From Pollenia angustigena (lineage: Eukaryota; Arthropoda; Insecta; Diptera; Polleniidae): a stretch of DNA of 64,000 nucleotides. Location: contig OV884059.1 in assembly GCA_930367215.1 (NCBI GenBank), forward strand, positions 239,505,803 through 239,569,802, in the 5' to 3' direction. The notes under the pieces are model-generated. The model saw only the letters and a list, made by a program, of their open reading frames with translations. It did no database searches and was not told the DNA's origin. Below, piece by piece: positions 22,653 to 34,378 of the stretch (the first letter of the stretch is position 1; each line of letters starts with the position of its first letter). A program made the position numbers and the translations under genes.

Positions 22653-23476
22653 ACACTACGTGACAAAATTTCAACAAAGTCGTGACTAAATGAATCTGAC
22701 AGCTAATCTTTATGTAAAATTTTCCACTGAATCTGAATATGAAGTCAGAATTGTCAAAAGTAGAACAGTTTTTGAGATATTCTTAAATAACCGTTTTTTG
22801 TGATTTTTAAAAAAGATGATGTGACTGAAATGCAAATATCTTCAAACATTTTAAACGGGGTATCTAAAATAACCATGGTTTGCTTGTGAAGATTGGTCAA
22901 GAAATGACGGAGTTACAGGGGACAAAAGTTCAAGCTTTATTGAAAATTTTGTGATTTTGTTCAATTTTGCTCTATCGAAGTTATTTTTTTCAAACCAATG
23001 ATTTAAAAATCCTGACGTTTTATTGCAGGCGACATTAGATTATTTTAATATGAACATTTTGCGCCCAACAAGACATAGATTGGTACAAAAATTACAAAGC
23101 TACAGAAGATTTAGTAAATTAACCCACATAGAAATTCAATACTTTTAAGCAATTTTTAATATTTTTGTTACTAAAAATGTAGCTTTGTATATTAATTTGT
23201 TGTGGGTTAGTTCAATTAATCTTCTGTAACTTTGTCATTTTTGCACCGATCCGGATCCTATTGGGCACAAAATGTTCGTATTGAAATAGACTAAAATTTT
23301 ATTGTTTGGATATTTGCATTTCAGTCACAGCATATTTTTAAAAAACACAAATAACGGTTATTTTGGAATATCTCAAAAACTGTTCTACTTTTGAAAATTC
23401 TGACTTCATATTCAGATTAAGCGGAAAATTTTATTAGGTGTCAAATTCATTTGGTAAAAAAATTGTCACGTAGTGT
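22653..23476. mobile_element. Foldback TIR element (ends ACACTACGTGACAA) with one arm shortened
   Basis: The arms pair over several hundred bases: ends ACACTACGTGACAA, then 'tctgaatatgaagtcagaat', 'aaaagtagaacagtttttga', 'gtgactgaaatgcaaatatc' and, nearer the centre, 'acattttg-gcccaa' and 'acagaagatta'. The right arm lacks about 170 bases that the left arm has after 'caaatatc' (about 22850-23020). TA is compatible as flanking target. No coding capacity. Superfamily not assigned. Confidence 0.85.
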
Positions 23477-23605
23477 ATTTAATGTTTATTTTCGAACAAT
23501 GATAAAATGTTCTACAATTTTTAACTAAACGTCAAACAGCTGTTTACTGGAATATACTCGCATTTCTGCTTTCAAATATTTAAATGCTTTACACATTTCC
23601 AATTT

Positions 23606-23665
23606 AAAACAAGTATGAGTGCTATATTCGGCTATGCCGAATCTTATATACGCTTCACCATGATG
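23606..23665 (-). repeat. End fragment of the CCGAAT repeat
   Basis: 'gtgctatattcggctatgcc' followed by gaatcttatata and 'cttcaccatg' is the repeat's palindromic end and its adjacent sequence. Confidence 0.6.
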
Positions 23666-23884
23666 AGATAAGAACAAAAATTTATATACTTAAATAACGT
23701 TCTTTAAATAGGTATAAATAAATATTAATTGAGCAACGTCAACTTTTCATTTCGTTATGCCGAAGAATATAAAAAAAAAAATTTATATGTACCTAAGCCC
23801 GTTTCCTCTTTTGCCAAAGTTGATGTTTAAAATTCGTTTTATATTCTTAAAATCGCTTTTTAGAATATAAAAAATTAAATGAAA

Positions 23885-23985
23885 AAAATGAAAAAAAAAA
23901 TTATTTTTGGGATTCGAACTGGAAATATCATCAGAGAACTTAACAACTCGGCTGCGAATGAGTTTACTAAAGAAGCGTTAAATTA
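23885..23985 (-). other. tRNA-like (A box / B box) sequence
   Basis: The minus strand carries 'gccgagttgttaag' (23952-23939), like the A box of Leu/Ser tRNAs, and 'agttcgaatccc' (23920-23909), like a B box. The spacing of 18 nt is shorter than in a tRNA, so at best it is a damaged copy. Confidence 0.2.
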
Positions 23986-24132
23986 AAATATGTTGAGTCT
24001 ATGAGTTTGTTTCTTTATTTGAGCGGCATATCATATACATGCATTAATGTGTATGTGTATGCGCAAAATTAAACACATTACAAATACAATCCACCACTTG
24101 TAGTGAAGGATATAAAAACAACCAAACAACCA

Positions 24133-24244
24133 CATTACCAACACTGTATTACCATAGCCACTGTATGTTCGTAGAAACCAAAATTGAATTGGTTTGTATG
24201 GTATGTTTATGTCGTTTTGGTATAACAGTGTTGGTATGGTAATG
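24133..24244. repeat. Short imperfect inverted repeat
   Basis: The end 'cattaccaacactgt' pairs with 'acagtgttgg-tatgg-taatg', one arm having 5 extra bases. The centre has a second inverted pair around 'aaccaaaattgaattggttt'. It could be a small MITE. The 117-codon minus-strand frame that covers it (24031-24384) has no recognisable domain. Confidence 0.45.
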
Positions 24245-24931
24245 TCAAGTCTAATTTCACCTTTAAAGGAACAAATTTGAAGAAAGTAATTTCCTTCTTT
24301 TCTAGGTGATAAGCAACATTTTCTCATACCACATTTTACACTATCCATAATTTTCTTAAAGTACATACGTTCAAGTTCAGACATCGGTTATACATATCTG
24401 CATACTTCATTCAATTCCCTTTTTACTTCCAACTCACATTTTGTAAAAAACTGTTTCATCTAAACGAAAGTTTTCGAACTATTTAAAATGCTGTAGCAGT
24501 GTGCTCTCATCCTGGTAACAGACATACAGAGACACGCACATGTACATTGAGAATGTCAAGGTTAAGGACAAAAACATTTCTAAGGATATGAATACAAAAA
24601 TATTTGCTTTTCTATGGGAATCTTGATTACACTTTTACTTCTCCACTACTTTTGAATGGGATTTTATGAAGGAAGGAGAGCAGAGCCACAGCTTCAATTG
24701 CTCAACTACTGAATGCTCAGTAAAGTTACTTTGGGTCAAGTTCATAAAAGACAAATACGAGTGTGTGCATTTGTTTTTAAATGATGTGAAAAACTCGGTG
24801 TCGGGGAATATTTAAACATTGGATTTAATGACTGTCATGTTTCAATTAACGACATATTTTTTACAGATATATAAACAAAAATTCTGATTGTGCATAGAAA
24901 ATATTCCTGGAAAATAGGAATAAGACTATTA

Positions 24932-25057
24932 GGGCCATTATTACAACTTGAAGTTAGCTAAAGTTAAGATTAAATTGACAGATAATAATGTGTTATCTGT
25001 CAAAAAGCGTCTGTTAACTGTCGGATAACAGCTAACGCCAAGTTATAATAATGGCCC
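24932..25057. mobile_element. 126-bp MITE, PIF/Harbinger-like (ends GGGCCATTATTA)
   Basis: Left end GGGCCATTATTACAACTT; right end, reverse-complemented, GGGCCATTATTATAACTT. The flanks are TTA on the left and ATA on the right, one base from an identical 3-bp duplication. Internally 'tgttatctgtcaaaaagcg' and 'gtcggataaca' form a second inverted pair. The end resembles those of 40456-40654 and 44145-44281. Confidence 0.75.
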
Positions 25058-25130
25058 ATAAAGAATGAAAGTTTTATAAATTGTAATTTGACTTAGAATA
25101 TACATTACAGTAATTAAAAAAAGGTATAGT

Positions 25131-25266
25131 TACACAGAAAAAAATTTTTCCGCCAGTAAGTGATGAAAGTCGATTAAAAGTTTAATTCACCTTATTAAAT
25201 ATTTAATTAAAACTGATTTTATTTTTGATTAATAATTTTACTGGCGCAAAAATTTTTTTCTGTGTA
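25131..25266. mobile_element. 136-bp MITE (ends TACACAGAAAAAAATTTTT)
   Basis: The ends are inverted over about 28 bp: tacacagaaaaaaattttt, then c(c)gccagtaa, against the same reading in from the right with one or two differences. Centre is AT-rich (ttaattaaaa). No coding capacity. Confidence 0.75.
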
Positions 25267-26889
25267 GTTGTACGACCAATCGACTTTTATTCTTATACCG
25301 TCGCCTTAGACTGAAAACCTGCTAACTAACTTTAAGCAAATTTTACAGGGCAGACAAAAAACTTCAATGTTTTCTAATAAGATTCCTATATACATACACT
25401 GAAATTTATGGTTGAGTGAAAAAAGTTGTTTTTTTCTAGCTTAAGAAGCAAACCTTTATATATTTGATATATTTTCTAATATTCTATAGAGTCCCAAATT
25501 TAAGTAAATATTTTTCTTAGTCGATGAAGCAAACAGTACTTTGTTCCATGTACAAAAATAAGGTGAAACAATGTTATTCCAATGTTTAAAATAATTACTG
25601 TACTGTATTCGTATCTAAATAAATGACATATGGGAAGAACCTTTTTCTATGTTAAATGCGTTTCGCCGCTGCTAGAGGTCGCTAAACTTGTCATAATTTT
25701 TAATAAAATTTTACAAGAAAAATTAAACTTAACTCATGTGCAAGAAAAAAATTATTACAAATTTAATTTAAAAGAAGTTCCAACATTTTTAAGTTAGTAT
25801 TTGGTAAAAAAAGACATTCTTTTTTGATATGAGCCCACACTTTCTTTAAAGTATGTATTAGTAATGCTCTGGATGAATCGTAAAAAAGCGTTGCCGTAAC
25901 TAAACAAAAGTTAACCAAATTTTTGATAGACAAATAAAAAAACTGAGTGTATACTTTTTCAATTTTCGCTGCCGTTTAGTAAACCAAGTGTCCGCCATTA
26001 AGAATCAAAAGAGAAACTAACCACATTTTAGTTTTAACTTAGCGATATATGATCTTTTTTAGAGGCCCAACCGCATTTATTATTTTTATTATTTAGTACT
26101 TTAGATTAAAAGATATAAATAATTTTCTGTACAATAAAATTAACTATTTGCTTTGTACTGTGTTTAAAAATAAACGTTCTATAGAAATTAACTTCAAGAA
26201 AATCTCTACCGTAATTAGACCGTAAAAATTGCAGGTTGTTTTGCAAAAAATATGAAAAAATTCAATATGTACTTTCAATTTAAAAAAAAACTGAGTCAAC
26301 CGTTTTTCAGGTTTTTTGAAGAATATATGCTCCGTTGCCGTTAGTGTTGTAAAGAAAAAAATTGGCCACATTTTGAGTTAAAGTGCCATTTTTTGTGCTT
26401 TTTACTGAACACCAAATTGTACTTGTTTTTTATATTTTTTTATGAAATATTATTATTGTTTGTATCCTTGCTAGAATTTATAAAAAATTTAGTACATTCA
26501 TTTTAACATTATATTTTGATAGATTTGGTAATTTTCAACAGTTCAACATAAAAAGTGTTGCCGAATTAAATTTTTTAAAAAAAAGGATATATGGGAGGTA
26601 CATGAATCCTTTGACGGAATTTTTTCAAAACTTGAAATTTTGTTTATTATTATCATAGATACCGCCATGCAAAATGTTATTGCCCTGGGTCAACTCGTTC
26701 TATTTTTGCACAATTTCGTTCTACATCAAAGTGCTTCATCTTTCGAACGGTATCAAAATATCATATAATATGTAAAAAAAAATGCATTAGGCAGGTTTGC
26801 ACTCAAGCCAACCAAAAATATGCACCAAAAAATATGAACTAAAAACTATCGAAATAATATTAATATATTATTTTTAAACAGATCTCGTG
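25267..26889. other. AT-rich stretch with a recurring 'gttgccg' block
   Basis: No gene is recognised. A block of the form g(c/t)gttgccgt(n)agt-aac recurs near 25889, 25968, 26333 and 26555, each time near 'aa-ccacatttt' or 'aaccaaattttt', suggesting an old, strongly diverged tandem or dispersed repeat. Confidence 0.35.
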
Positions 26890-27950
26890 TATTTATAACG
26901 AACCAATTGGAACTACTAATTTTGCCCTTTTCGACAAAATAAGTAGTCTATTTTATTTTGGGGCTCACAGGATGCTTCTGCAAAAGTTTATTTCTCCCAC
27001 ACGCAGAGAAAAAACATGTTTTAATATGGTCACCTCCAACAAAACTATGTTTAAGGAAAATTTTAAACATTTTATAGTTAATTTAACCATATCATTATCC
27101 CCCACAACCATATTATGATTAAATAAGTCATCGATCAAGAAGCCACAACCATATTATGGTTGCCTCTAAACATGTTATGGTAAAATATAACAATAATTTG
27201 TTTTTTAATTTACAATAGCATTTTAATCTTTTCCAAGAGCAACATACGATGGTTAAAAAACAACCATGCTATTATAAATATTAAGCATAGTTTAGCTTTT
27301 ATTAACCATAACATGTTCGAAGGCAACCATAATATGGTTGTGGCTTTTTGATGGAGGACTTATTTAGCCATAATATGGTTGTGGTGGACAATAATATGGT
27401 TAAATTAACCATAATTTGCTTAAATTTTTCTTTAAAAAAAGTTTTGTTGAGATGACCATATTTAAACATGTTTTTTCTCTGGGTGCACCTACCTCCTTTT
27501 TTTATTCTAAAATTTCTAGTTTGCCATAATAGTGGCCTTAACCGTTACAGTTACGCGATATTTAATATATGCATCCAATAGGGGGTATTGCTGCACCTGC
27601 ATCTAATTAATTAATTTTAATTTTTAATTTTTATTTTTATGTATGTAGCTTTCTGTAAGCGGGACTCCTACTTAGTTTGAACATCCTCACTATAACAGAA
27701 CTAAAGATATGCGATATTTAACATTAGCGTCCTATGGGGGTACCACTTTCCCAGTGCTATATTATTTTAATTTCGAAGCTCAGAAGATGCTACTGAAAAA
27801 AGTTCAGGAAAATGGATGCAGCGGCTCTTAAGATATGCCTTACATAATATTGGCATCCTACGGAAGGTACAACTTCCCTTGTCCTATCGAAAAAATTTAG
27901 TAGCCTTTTTTATTTTTTGGGCTCACGTGAGTCTGTAAGCCAACAAACAA
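26890..27950 (+). repeat. Diverged tandem repeat array, interrupted by a foldback MITE
   Basis: At least three units share the order 'gatatttaa-at-(t/a)gc(a/g)tcc', '(t/c)a-gggggta-ca', 'tatcgaaaaaattagtag' and 'ttattttggggctcac-g-atg-t-ct'. Unit parts begin near 26935, 27557, 27708 and 27830, so the unit is roughly 150-180 bp. The MITE at 27004-27481 lies inside one unit. No open frame is conserved among units. Confidence 0.5.
27004..27481. mobile_element. Palindromic MITE (ends CAGAGAAAAAACATG)
   Basis: Two arms of about 235 bp pair almost end to end. Each contains repeated blocks such as 'accatattatggttg', 'ccacaaccatattatg' and 'aaataagtc'. The end CAGAG is of the hAT kind, but I could not find an 8-bp target duplication. 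A decayed relative lies at 41355-41570. No coding capacity. Confidence 0.85.
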
Positions 27951-27976
27951 AAATTTTTAATTTTTTTAATACATAT

Positions 27977-29969
27977 CAGAAATAAGCAATGAATCGTATT
28001 TTCGTGACTCATACTGACTCATGAAATTGTAAGTATAAGAGAGTAGAAATCATTTAACTCAACTGCTCTGATTCACTCATACTCACGAGAACAATAAATA
28101 TGAGTGCGACGTCGACATCATACTCATAAATTACCTCAGTTTAATTTATAATTAAAGGAAAATAGCACTATTAATATTAAACATCTGCATGAAACTTAAT
28201 AATGATGTTCATGAAACCTTCATTATAATTTTGTGTTCGCTTCATTCGTATTCAGTAAGCTGAAACACTATGAAATGAAAGCAATGAACCTCGATATTTA
28301 AGAGACGAATAAGAAGAAATTAGTTTATTTGCTTATACAAGAGAATATGAACATTAACAACCATGAAACAGAACAACCATTGAACAAATCTCGAATAAGT
28401 TCATGGAAAAACAGTATGATTTAAATGTCAGCGTTGCCAAATAGAAATAACCATGAGGGGTAAATGCAACAAGTTTAAGAGACCCATTAATATTGAAATA
28501 AAAACTCAAATTTATTTTGGTTTTCAATGTAAATTTTCAATAAAATTAAATATATTTAATTTTACTTTTATAAACATTCACTAACATTAAAAAATGTCTG
28601 CAATATTTTTTTCTTAAACAGAAAAAAGTAGATAGCTAAAAAATGCTTAACAATCTACAGATATTATTATAATCAGAACTAAAAAATGTGATAATTCATG
28701 GTTTAAATAAAAGTGATAAAATCTAGGCAAAAAAGTGTCATATACATCATCCAGCACGATCAACATCCATCGTTTTCATATTATGATGTAAATACATAAT
28801 TTGTTCGACTGACGCTGTATTCCACCCAATGACGCAACGTTTTTCGCAAAGTAAATTTCTACATACTATCGAGACAAACGTGAACCGTTATTAATTATAT
28901 TTACTTACATTCATTTTCAAGTTTTTAATATATTTCGAAAAAAAAAACAACCACGTGGTCAGACTCCTAAGACACTTACAAAACTAACAATTAAATTTCC
29001 CATAAACTCATTCCTCCTTTTGTGTTTCATCTTTCACCTAAAAATGTGTGTGTTTTTTATGAGTTCGTTTCATTTCAGGGCCGTGTACAGTACATCACAA
29101 GACAATAAAATCTTGCCATGTTTCAAAGATTTGTATTATTCAAAAATGCAAATGAAAAACAAAAAAAACATATTTTGCATTTTATTTATTGTTTATATTC
29201 CAAATATGTATACTATACATACTATTTGTATACTTTAAATATGTATACTATACATATATGTATATAGGTATATCTACATATGTGTAAAAATTTAAATTAC
29301 ACATGGGCAACGCATGCAAATAATTACATGAATTAACTGAAGTGGCAACATTGCTATTGAGTATTAATAAAAATAAATGAGAGAGAATGAAAACTATGAA
29401 ACAAACCCCGTTTCATTGAACAACCTCTGTGTGTTTGCGATATGAAACGAAATGTGTTCATAGCAGCATGAATAAAACAACAGTTTGTTCGGTAATCTCA
29501 ATTTTATTCGAACACGACTTTCAGTGAATAAGCATTTCAGTATGTTTATGAAAGAAGTTGTTCATGCAGCCCTTTAATTAATATTCACATTGATCCACTC
29601 ATTCAGCTCATCCATTTGCCGTTTTATCACAACACATCAAACACACAACTTCATAATCAGCGCTGCCAGATACATTTTCTGAAAACCGTCCACTTAAAAC
29701 ATATAACTTTAGTTAACTGTTAAGTCTTCACTTTGCTATTTCGGGGACAAATCTGGCAGTCTCGCATTTTGCTTCGCCTATACACATTGAGTTAAGTTGA
29801 ATCTAAATCAAGCACTTCTTAAATGTTGCTTAGTATGAGTACGATGAGTACCTTCAAACTTTTGGGTGAACATAAGCTTGAATAACATTTCAATTAGTAT
29901 GAGTGCGAAAGAAATTATAAGCCATGATTCAGCTCCACTCACTTTTTCACTACTCATTGCTGATCTCTG
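27977..29969. mobile_element. About 2-kb TIR element (ends CAGARATMAGCAATGA)
   Basis: Left end cagaaataagcaatga, right end read inward cagagatcagcaatga. Subterminal regions carry matching inverted blocks such as 'catactcactcat' / 'atgagtg-ga' and repeated 'atgaaac' and 'gttcatg' motifs. The end sequence suits a hAT element, yet the 8-bp flanks (atacatat, atggtaat) do not match, so the class is uncertain. Frames inside show no transposase domain. Confidence 0.5.
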
Positions 29970-29974
29970 ATGGT

Positions 29975-30771
29975 AATTGCAAGAAATAGGCGTATAAGTA
30001 ATTATTATTATTTATCCGCTTAAGTATACTTAAATAATTGTTCGAAGTACATATTTAAATAAACGAGTAAAAAATATTTTTAACTTATTTTTTGATGTAG
30101 ATCTTAAAAAGTTAATACCATTTAGGAAATGTTAAGACTATATTAATAATTTAACGGAAAATAACTCGGCTAGAAGAAAAATTCTTGTTTTTAACTGGCT
30201 TTATTCTATGCTTACAATATAAGCAAATCAACTTGTTTTGAGCAAATGTATCAATGTGTCTCCGTTATGTTAAAGTAGTTTTGGTTTTCGAATTTTCGTA
30301 ATCAATTTGACAGTTATGTTGAAAACAAACATGAAAACCAAACAAAATTTGTGTTGAAAAGAAAAATGTCTTTCTTTAGCATGGAATTTCCTTGTTTGTT
30401 TTTAGTACATATTAAATAAGTCTGGTTATTTTGGTAAATATGTCCCTTTTTTCGAATCAGGCAATCACCAATAATGGAACACCTAGAGTTGTATTCATGA
30501 TTTTCGTTTGAGTTTTTCGTACATGAAAAATGTTTGGGAAACTAGCTTTGCGGCCAAAAACCTGAAAGTGGAAACGTACTATTAAACTATAATTATATTG
30601 CAACAATTTAACAAAATAATTTCTTTAACCCTTCTAAGAAGATTTAAATATTTTGTAATGTCACTTTATTTTTTTGAATATTGTTTCATTGCCTACATCA
30701 GGGGTTTACATCAATTTCTGGTTCGTTTTTTTCTTTTAATTTATTTAAATCTCGCATTCGTATTCTCAGTA
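29975..30771. other. AT-rich stretch, nothing recognised
   Basis: No gene or repeat was assigned. Confidence 0.4.
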
Positions 30772-30780
30772 TGTTCTTTT

Positions 30781-31377
30781 GGCTGTAGAAAATCCCCCCC
30801 AAAAAAATGGCCCAAAAAATAAATGAAAAATCGCCCAAAAGAACATGAAAAATTACCCAAAAAGTTAAATATGAAATTGTGCCCAAAAGAAACGAAAAAG
30901 GGCTCAAAATAAAAATGAAAAATTACCCAAAAAAAAAAAAAAAAAATAAAAATTACCCAATTTGCAATACAGTGTTTATTATTCATATAAATTTAGTAAC
31001 ATAGAAGTGTAAGTTATATGTAAAAAAATGCATTGTATCTTCAACAGCTGCGCGGCAGTATGGACAGTAATACTTATTTGAGCCCTCCGCCAAACTTTGT
31101 GCACTGAAGCTTCTCTGCATAGGCGGCCTTCGGCCGGGCGCACGGATTTTTTCCTTTATGATATACAAAGACCGGCTTCGCTAACTAAAGCTTCTCTTCA
31201 TAATGAAAAATCACCAAATTTAAAAAACGAAAAATCACCCAATAATAACGAAAAATAGCCCAAAAATTTTGGGTCACTTTTCATATGAATTCAGGCCCAA
31301 TTTTACATGGAATTTTTTTGGGCGATTTTTCATTTGTTTTTTGGACCATTTTTCTTTGGGCGATTTTTCCAACAGCC
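30781..31377. mobile_element. 597-bp TIR element with 9-bp target duplication, Mutator-like
   Basis: A perfect 9-bp direct repeat, TGTTCTTTT, flanks it (30772-30780 and 31378-31386). The ends are inverted: GGCTGTAGAAAATC on the left, GGCTGTTGGAAAAATC reading in from the right, followed by matching 'aaaaatggyccaaaa' and 'aaatgaaaaatcgcccaaaa'. Subterminal parts are degenerate runs of a 'cccaaaa...gaaaaat' unit. The centre (about 31085-31200) contains 'cggccttcggccgggcgc' and 'ggcttcgctaactaaagctt', the core module shared with 58113-58916. A 9-bp duplication fits Mutator-like elements; this is an inference. Frames here are by-products of the repeat. Confidence 0.85.
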
Positions 31378-31386
31378 TGTTCTTTT

Positions 31387-33254
31387 ATTGGATACTTATA
31401 TTGTAAAAACTAAGTCCGCCATATTGGGTTCAGACTGACGTCATTTTATTTTTCGAGTTATTTTTAGCAAGCGCTTTTATTTTATGCACATGTTGTAGAA
31501 TGACCATGAATTATCATCCAAGCTGAACGTATGTCCTTAAAATTGGGTTGCAAGATTTCGCCCGAAGAAATATACATCGTTGCATACTTCGCAATTTAAA
31601 TATGATATAAATATAAAAAATTTCACCAAAAAAATAAAAAAAATACTTAAAAGTTTTAAAACTTTCTGTTTTGTCGAAAGAGTATAAAATAAATGAGGTA
31701 CGCCATTAAAAATGGCGAGCAAAAGAGCAAGAGGTTAAGGCCACAGCACGGAGTCATCGTTAAGTAGATCAATGGTAGTTCATAATGGTTTTGTTTGATT
31801 AACAGTATTTCCTGGAAAATTACCTAGAATGAGAAATTGAACAACATTTTGAGACTGGTATAGTTAATGTGCCTTAATGAAAATGTAATAAACTGGTGGG
31901 TTTATTTAGAAAAATGTCTCGATAAATGTTTGTTTTGCGAGCTCTGTTTTTGGGTATGAAAGCTACTTTTTTTCTTCGACAGCCGAGATAAAATTGATTT
32001 CAGATGAAGGTTTTTCAAAAACTAACAACTTTGATATTTTATTGGAAGCTTGTTGAAACTCCTGTAATTTTTAGCCACTAGATGATAAACTTCAAAATTG
32101 ATCAAAAATTATGATTCTTTTCTTAGTCAAATGTGCTTTTAATTACAGCACAACGTATGACAAAATTTTTTCTTATAGGCCAAATTAACTTTTATATGCT
32201 TATTTTCAACCCAAAAGTTCTCTTTTTACAAGAGACTTATTTGCGGGACAACATAAACCCCGCAGTGTTTGGAACTAAAGTTGTGCTTACATAGGAAACA
32301 GTTATTTATTATTATTTTTTGTCTGCTGGTATTTTATGTTGTTAAAGTTGATGACTAATAATAAAATGCACTATTAAAGTAATTGGAAGGGACAGAAATT
32401 AAAAAGCTTTACTTTAATGACTTGTAATTTAGAACAAAATAATTAAGTACATTACACACTTCAATAATCATTTTCAAATGTCTTTAAATAACCAAAAGGT
32501 TTCCTTGAATCTACAAAAGAGAATCTATGTGAAAAATAGATTGAATATTTGTTTCTTAATTTATGTGTAACTAAAGTTTTCATAATAAATAAAATCTAGA
32601 GCTAAAATGTTTTATGTCAGGTTTATTAAAATCTTGTTTTAAGTAGTTTTATTTTGATTATATCTTCGAATTCAAGGAAAACTTTTGCTGATATATTTTA
32701 GTTTTTCAGTACACTTATAAATGTTTAACAAAATAAATTTTATTTCCAAAGAAGATGAAATGAAATAAGAGATTTTAGGACAACACAAAGAACTGAACAA
32801 CTTTCATAAATTATTATAAATAGAAACTTTTATGTTGAACATTCCAGAAGCGTGAAATTTATAACTATTTTTGTTTAAATAACAATTTCTAAATATAAAA
32901 AAAGTTTTTCTTAACTTTTTAATTTGTTGAAGAAATAATGTTATTATTACCCAGGAACAATTTTACTTTCCTGGTAAGCTAGCAAGTAAGATTGGAGACA
33001 CACAAACACAACTTATTTTTCGGCTAAAAAACTACTTATTTTTGTTGAAGTTGTCCACAAAACTCAGTACTTACAATATACTAACTAGCAGCTAAAAAAT
33101 AAATTGTTTAGTTTAGTTTATTGTAAACAAAAACAAGAATTTTAATGAAATGTGTATACAATACTTTTTAAAACTGTTAAAATAAAAATGGCAAATGCAC
33201 GCCTTAAACAACTAAACTGGCAAAATGCTTTTTGAAATTCTTATTCGCTTTAGG
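31387..33254. other. AT-rich stretch, nothing recognised
   Basis: No gene, inverted repeat or known repeat was assigned in this stretch. Confidence 0.45.
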
Positions 33255-33400
33255 GTTTTATTTGTATAATATTTTTAGCTTTTCTAAAATCTTTGGCAAA
33301 GGTTTCCTGATGATCTGGCCTAAGCAACCAGTGAAATGCTCATATTAGCTAGCTTTCCCTCAACAATAAATTTCAGTGTATTTATCAAATATGGAAAATT
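33255..33400 (-). repeat. Dispersed repeat copy (family of 3715-3835)
   Basis: 'tttagcttttctaaaatctt', 'ggtttcctgatgatctggcc' and 'taagcaaccagtgaaatg' match the next copy at 33525-33720 in the same orientation about 270 bases on, so two copies stand in tandem. Confidence 0.65.
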
Positions 33401-33524
33401 CGGAATTTAGCATGTCATACAAAAATCTTGATAGTAAATTTTGTATTCCCGTAAATAACTTTGATGCTTTGTTTTTGTTTAAGCTTTTATATTGTTACAA
33501 GTTAGACAGGTGCATATAATTCTT

Positions 33525-33720
33525 ATTCGCTTAACAGTTATATTTTTTTATATCTTTAGTTTTTCTAAAATCTTTGGATAAAGTTTCCTGACAATCTGGC
33601 CAAAGCAACCAGTGAAATGCGCATAGGAATAGCTTATCCCATCAACAATAAATGTCAGTGTTTTAATCAAGAATAAAAGTTGGGAATTAAGCACGACAAA
33701 CAAAATCTTGTAAAATAAAT
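33525..33720 (-). repeat. Dispersed repeat copy (family of 3715-3835)
   Basis: The longest copy seen: 'tctttagtttttctaaaatc', 'gtttcctgacaatctggcca', 'aagcaaccagtgaaatgcgc', 'ataggaatagcttatcccat' and 'aacaataaatgtcagtg'. The 82-codon frame on the minus strand (33548-33796) arises from it and is not kept in other copies. Confidence 0.7.
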
Positions 33721-33832
33721 TCTTTCTTAAGCATGACTTCCATAAATTTTTACTGTGGATCTTTATGCTATAAAACAAATTAAGAATACTGTTCATATAA
33801 TAAAAACAATCTGGTTTTACGCTTACTTAAAT

Positions 33833-33978
33833 AAGTCTGGGATCACACTATGAAAGTTTTCTTTCAGAAAGTCTGAGTTTATTGGTGAGAGGGGAAGAGA
33901 ACATGCTTTTCTTTTCTCCTCTCTCACCCATAAACTCTGACTTTCTGAAAGAAATCTTTCATAGTGTGAACCCAGACT
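33833..33978. mobile_element. 146-bp hairpin MITE (ends AGTCTGGG)
   Basis: Arms of about 65 bp pair almost perfectly: 'agtctggg-tcacactatg', 'aaag-tttctttcagaaagtc' and 'gagttta-tggtgagag'. A related but more diverged hairpin lies at 38158-38283. No coding capacity; if transcribed it would form a pre-miRNA-sized or slightly larger hairpin. Confidence 0.85.
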
Positions 33979-34378
33979 GAAGGAAATACACCATACTTAC
34001 TCGAAGAGTCAGACAGATCCACTGACATAGTAACCAATAAAATTCTAATATTTTTTTAAATACTGAAATTGCTTAAAATAAATTCTTCGAATATTTTTGA
34101 TTTAAGGTTATTGTTAAATTAAAAAAAATTGGCGCTATTAATTGACGTAATAAGTAGTTATTGGGCTCGTTACCATTAAGAAAATATTCAGTACTAAAAC
34201 AAACACAACTAATAAGGGCAAAGAAACACTATCGCACAGTCGTACGTATTTTGAGGAAAATAAAACGCTGTCATTGTAAGTTGTTATTGTTTTTTGAAAA
34301 CTTTCAAACGATAATAAGATCAGAGATGCGTTTTCGTCAAATACGTATGACTCGTGTGAACAGTGTATCATGGCCTTA

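Noticed and set aside
24031..24384. 117-codon minus-strand frame (MSELERMYFKK...)
   Set aside because: No recognisable family, covers an inverted repeat, and is rich in hydrophobic codons expected from AT-rich DNA. Not called a gene.
27004..27481. hAT assignment from the CAGAG end
   Set aside because: The 8-bp flanks cccacacg and ggtgcacc are not a duplication, so superfamily is left open.
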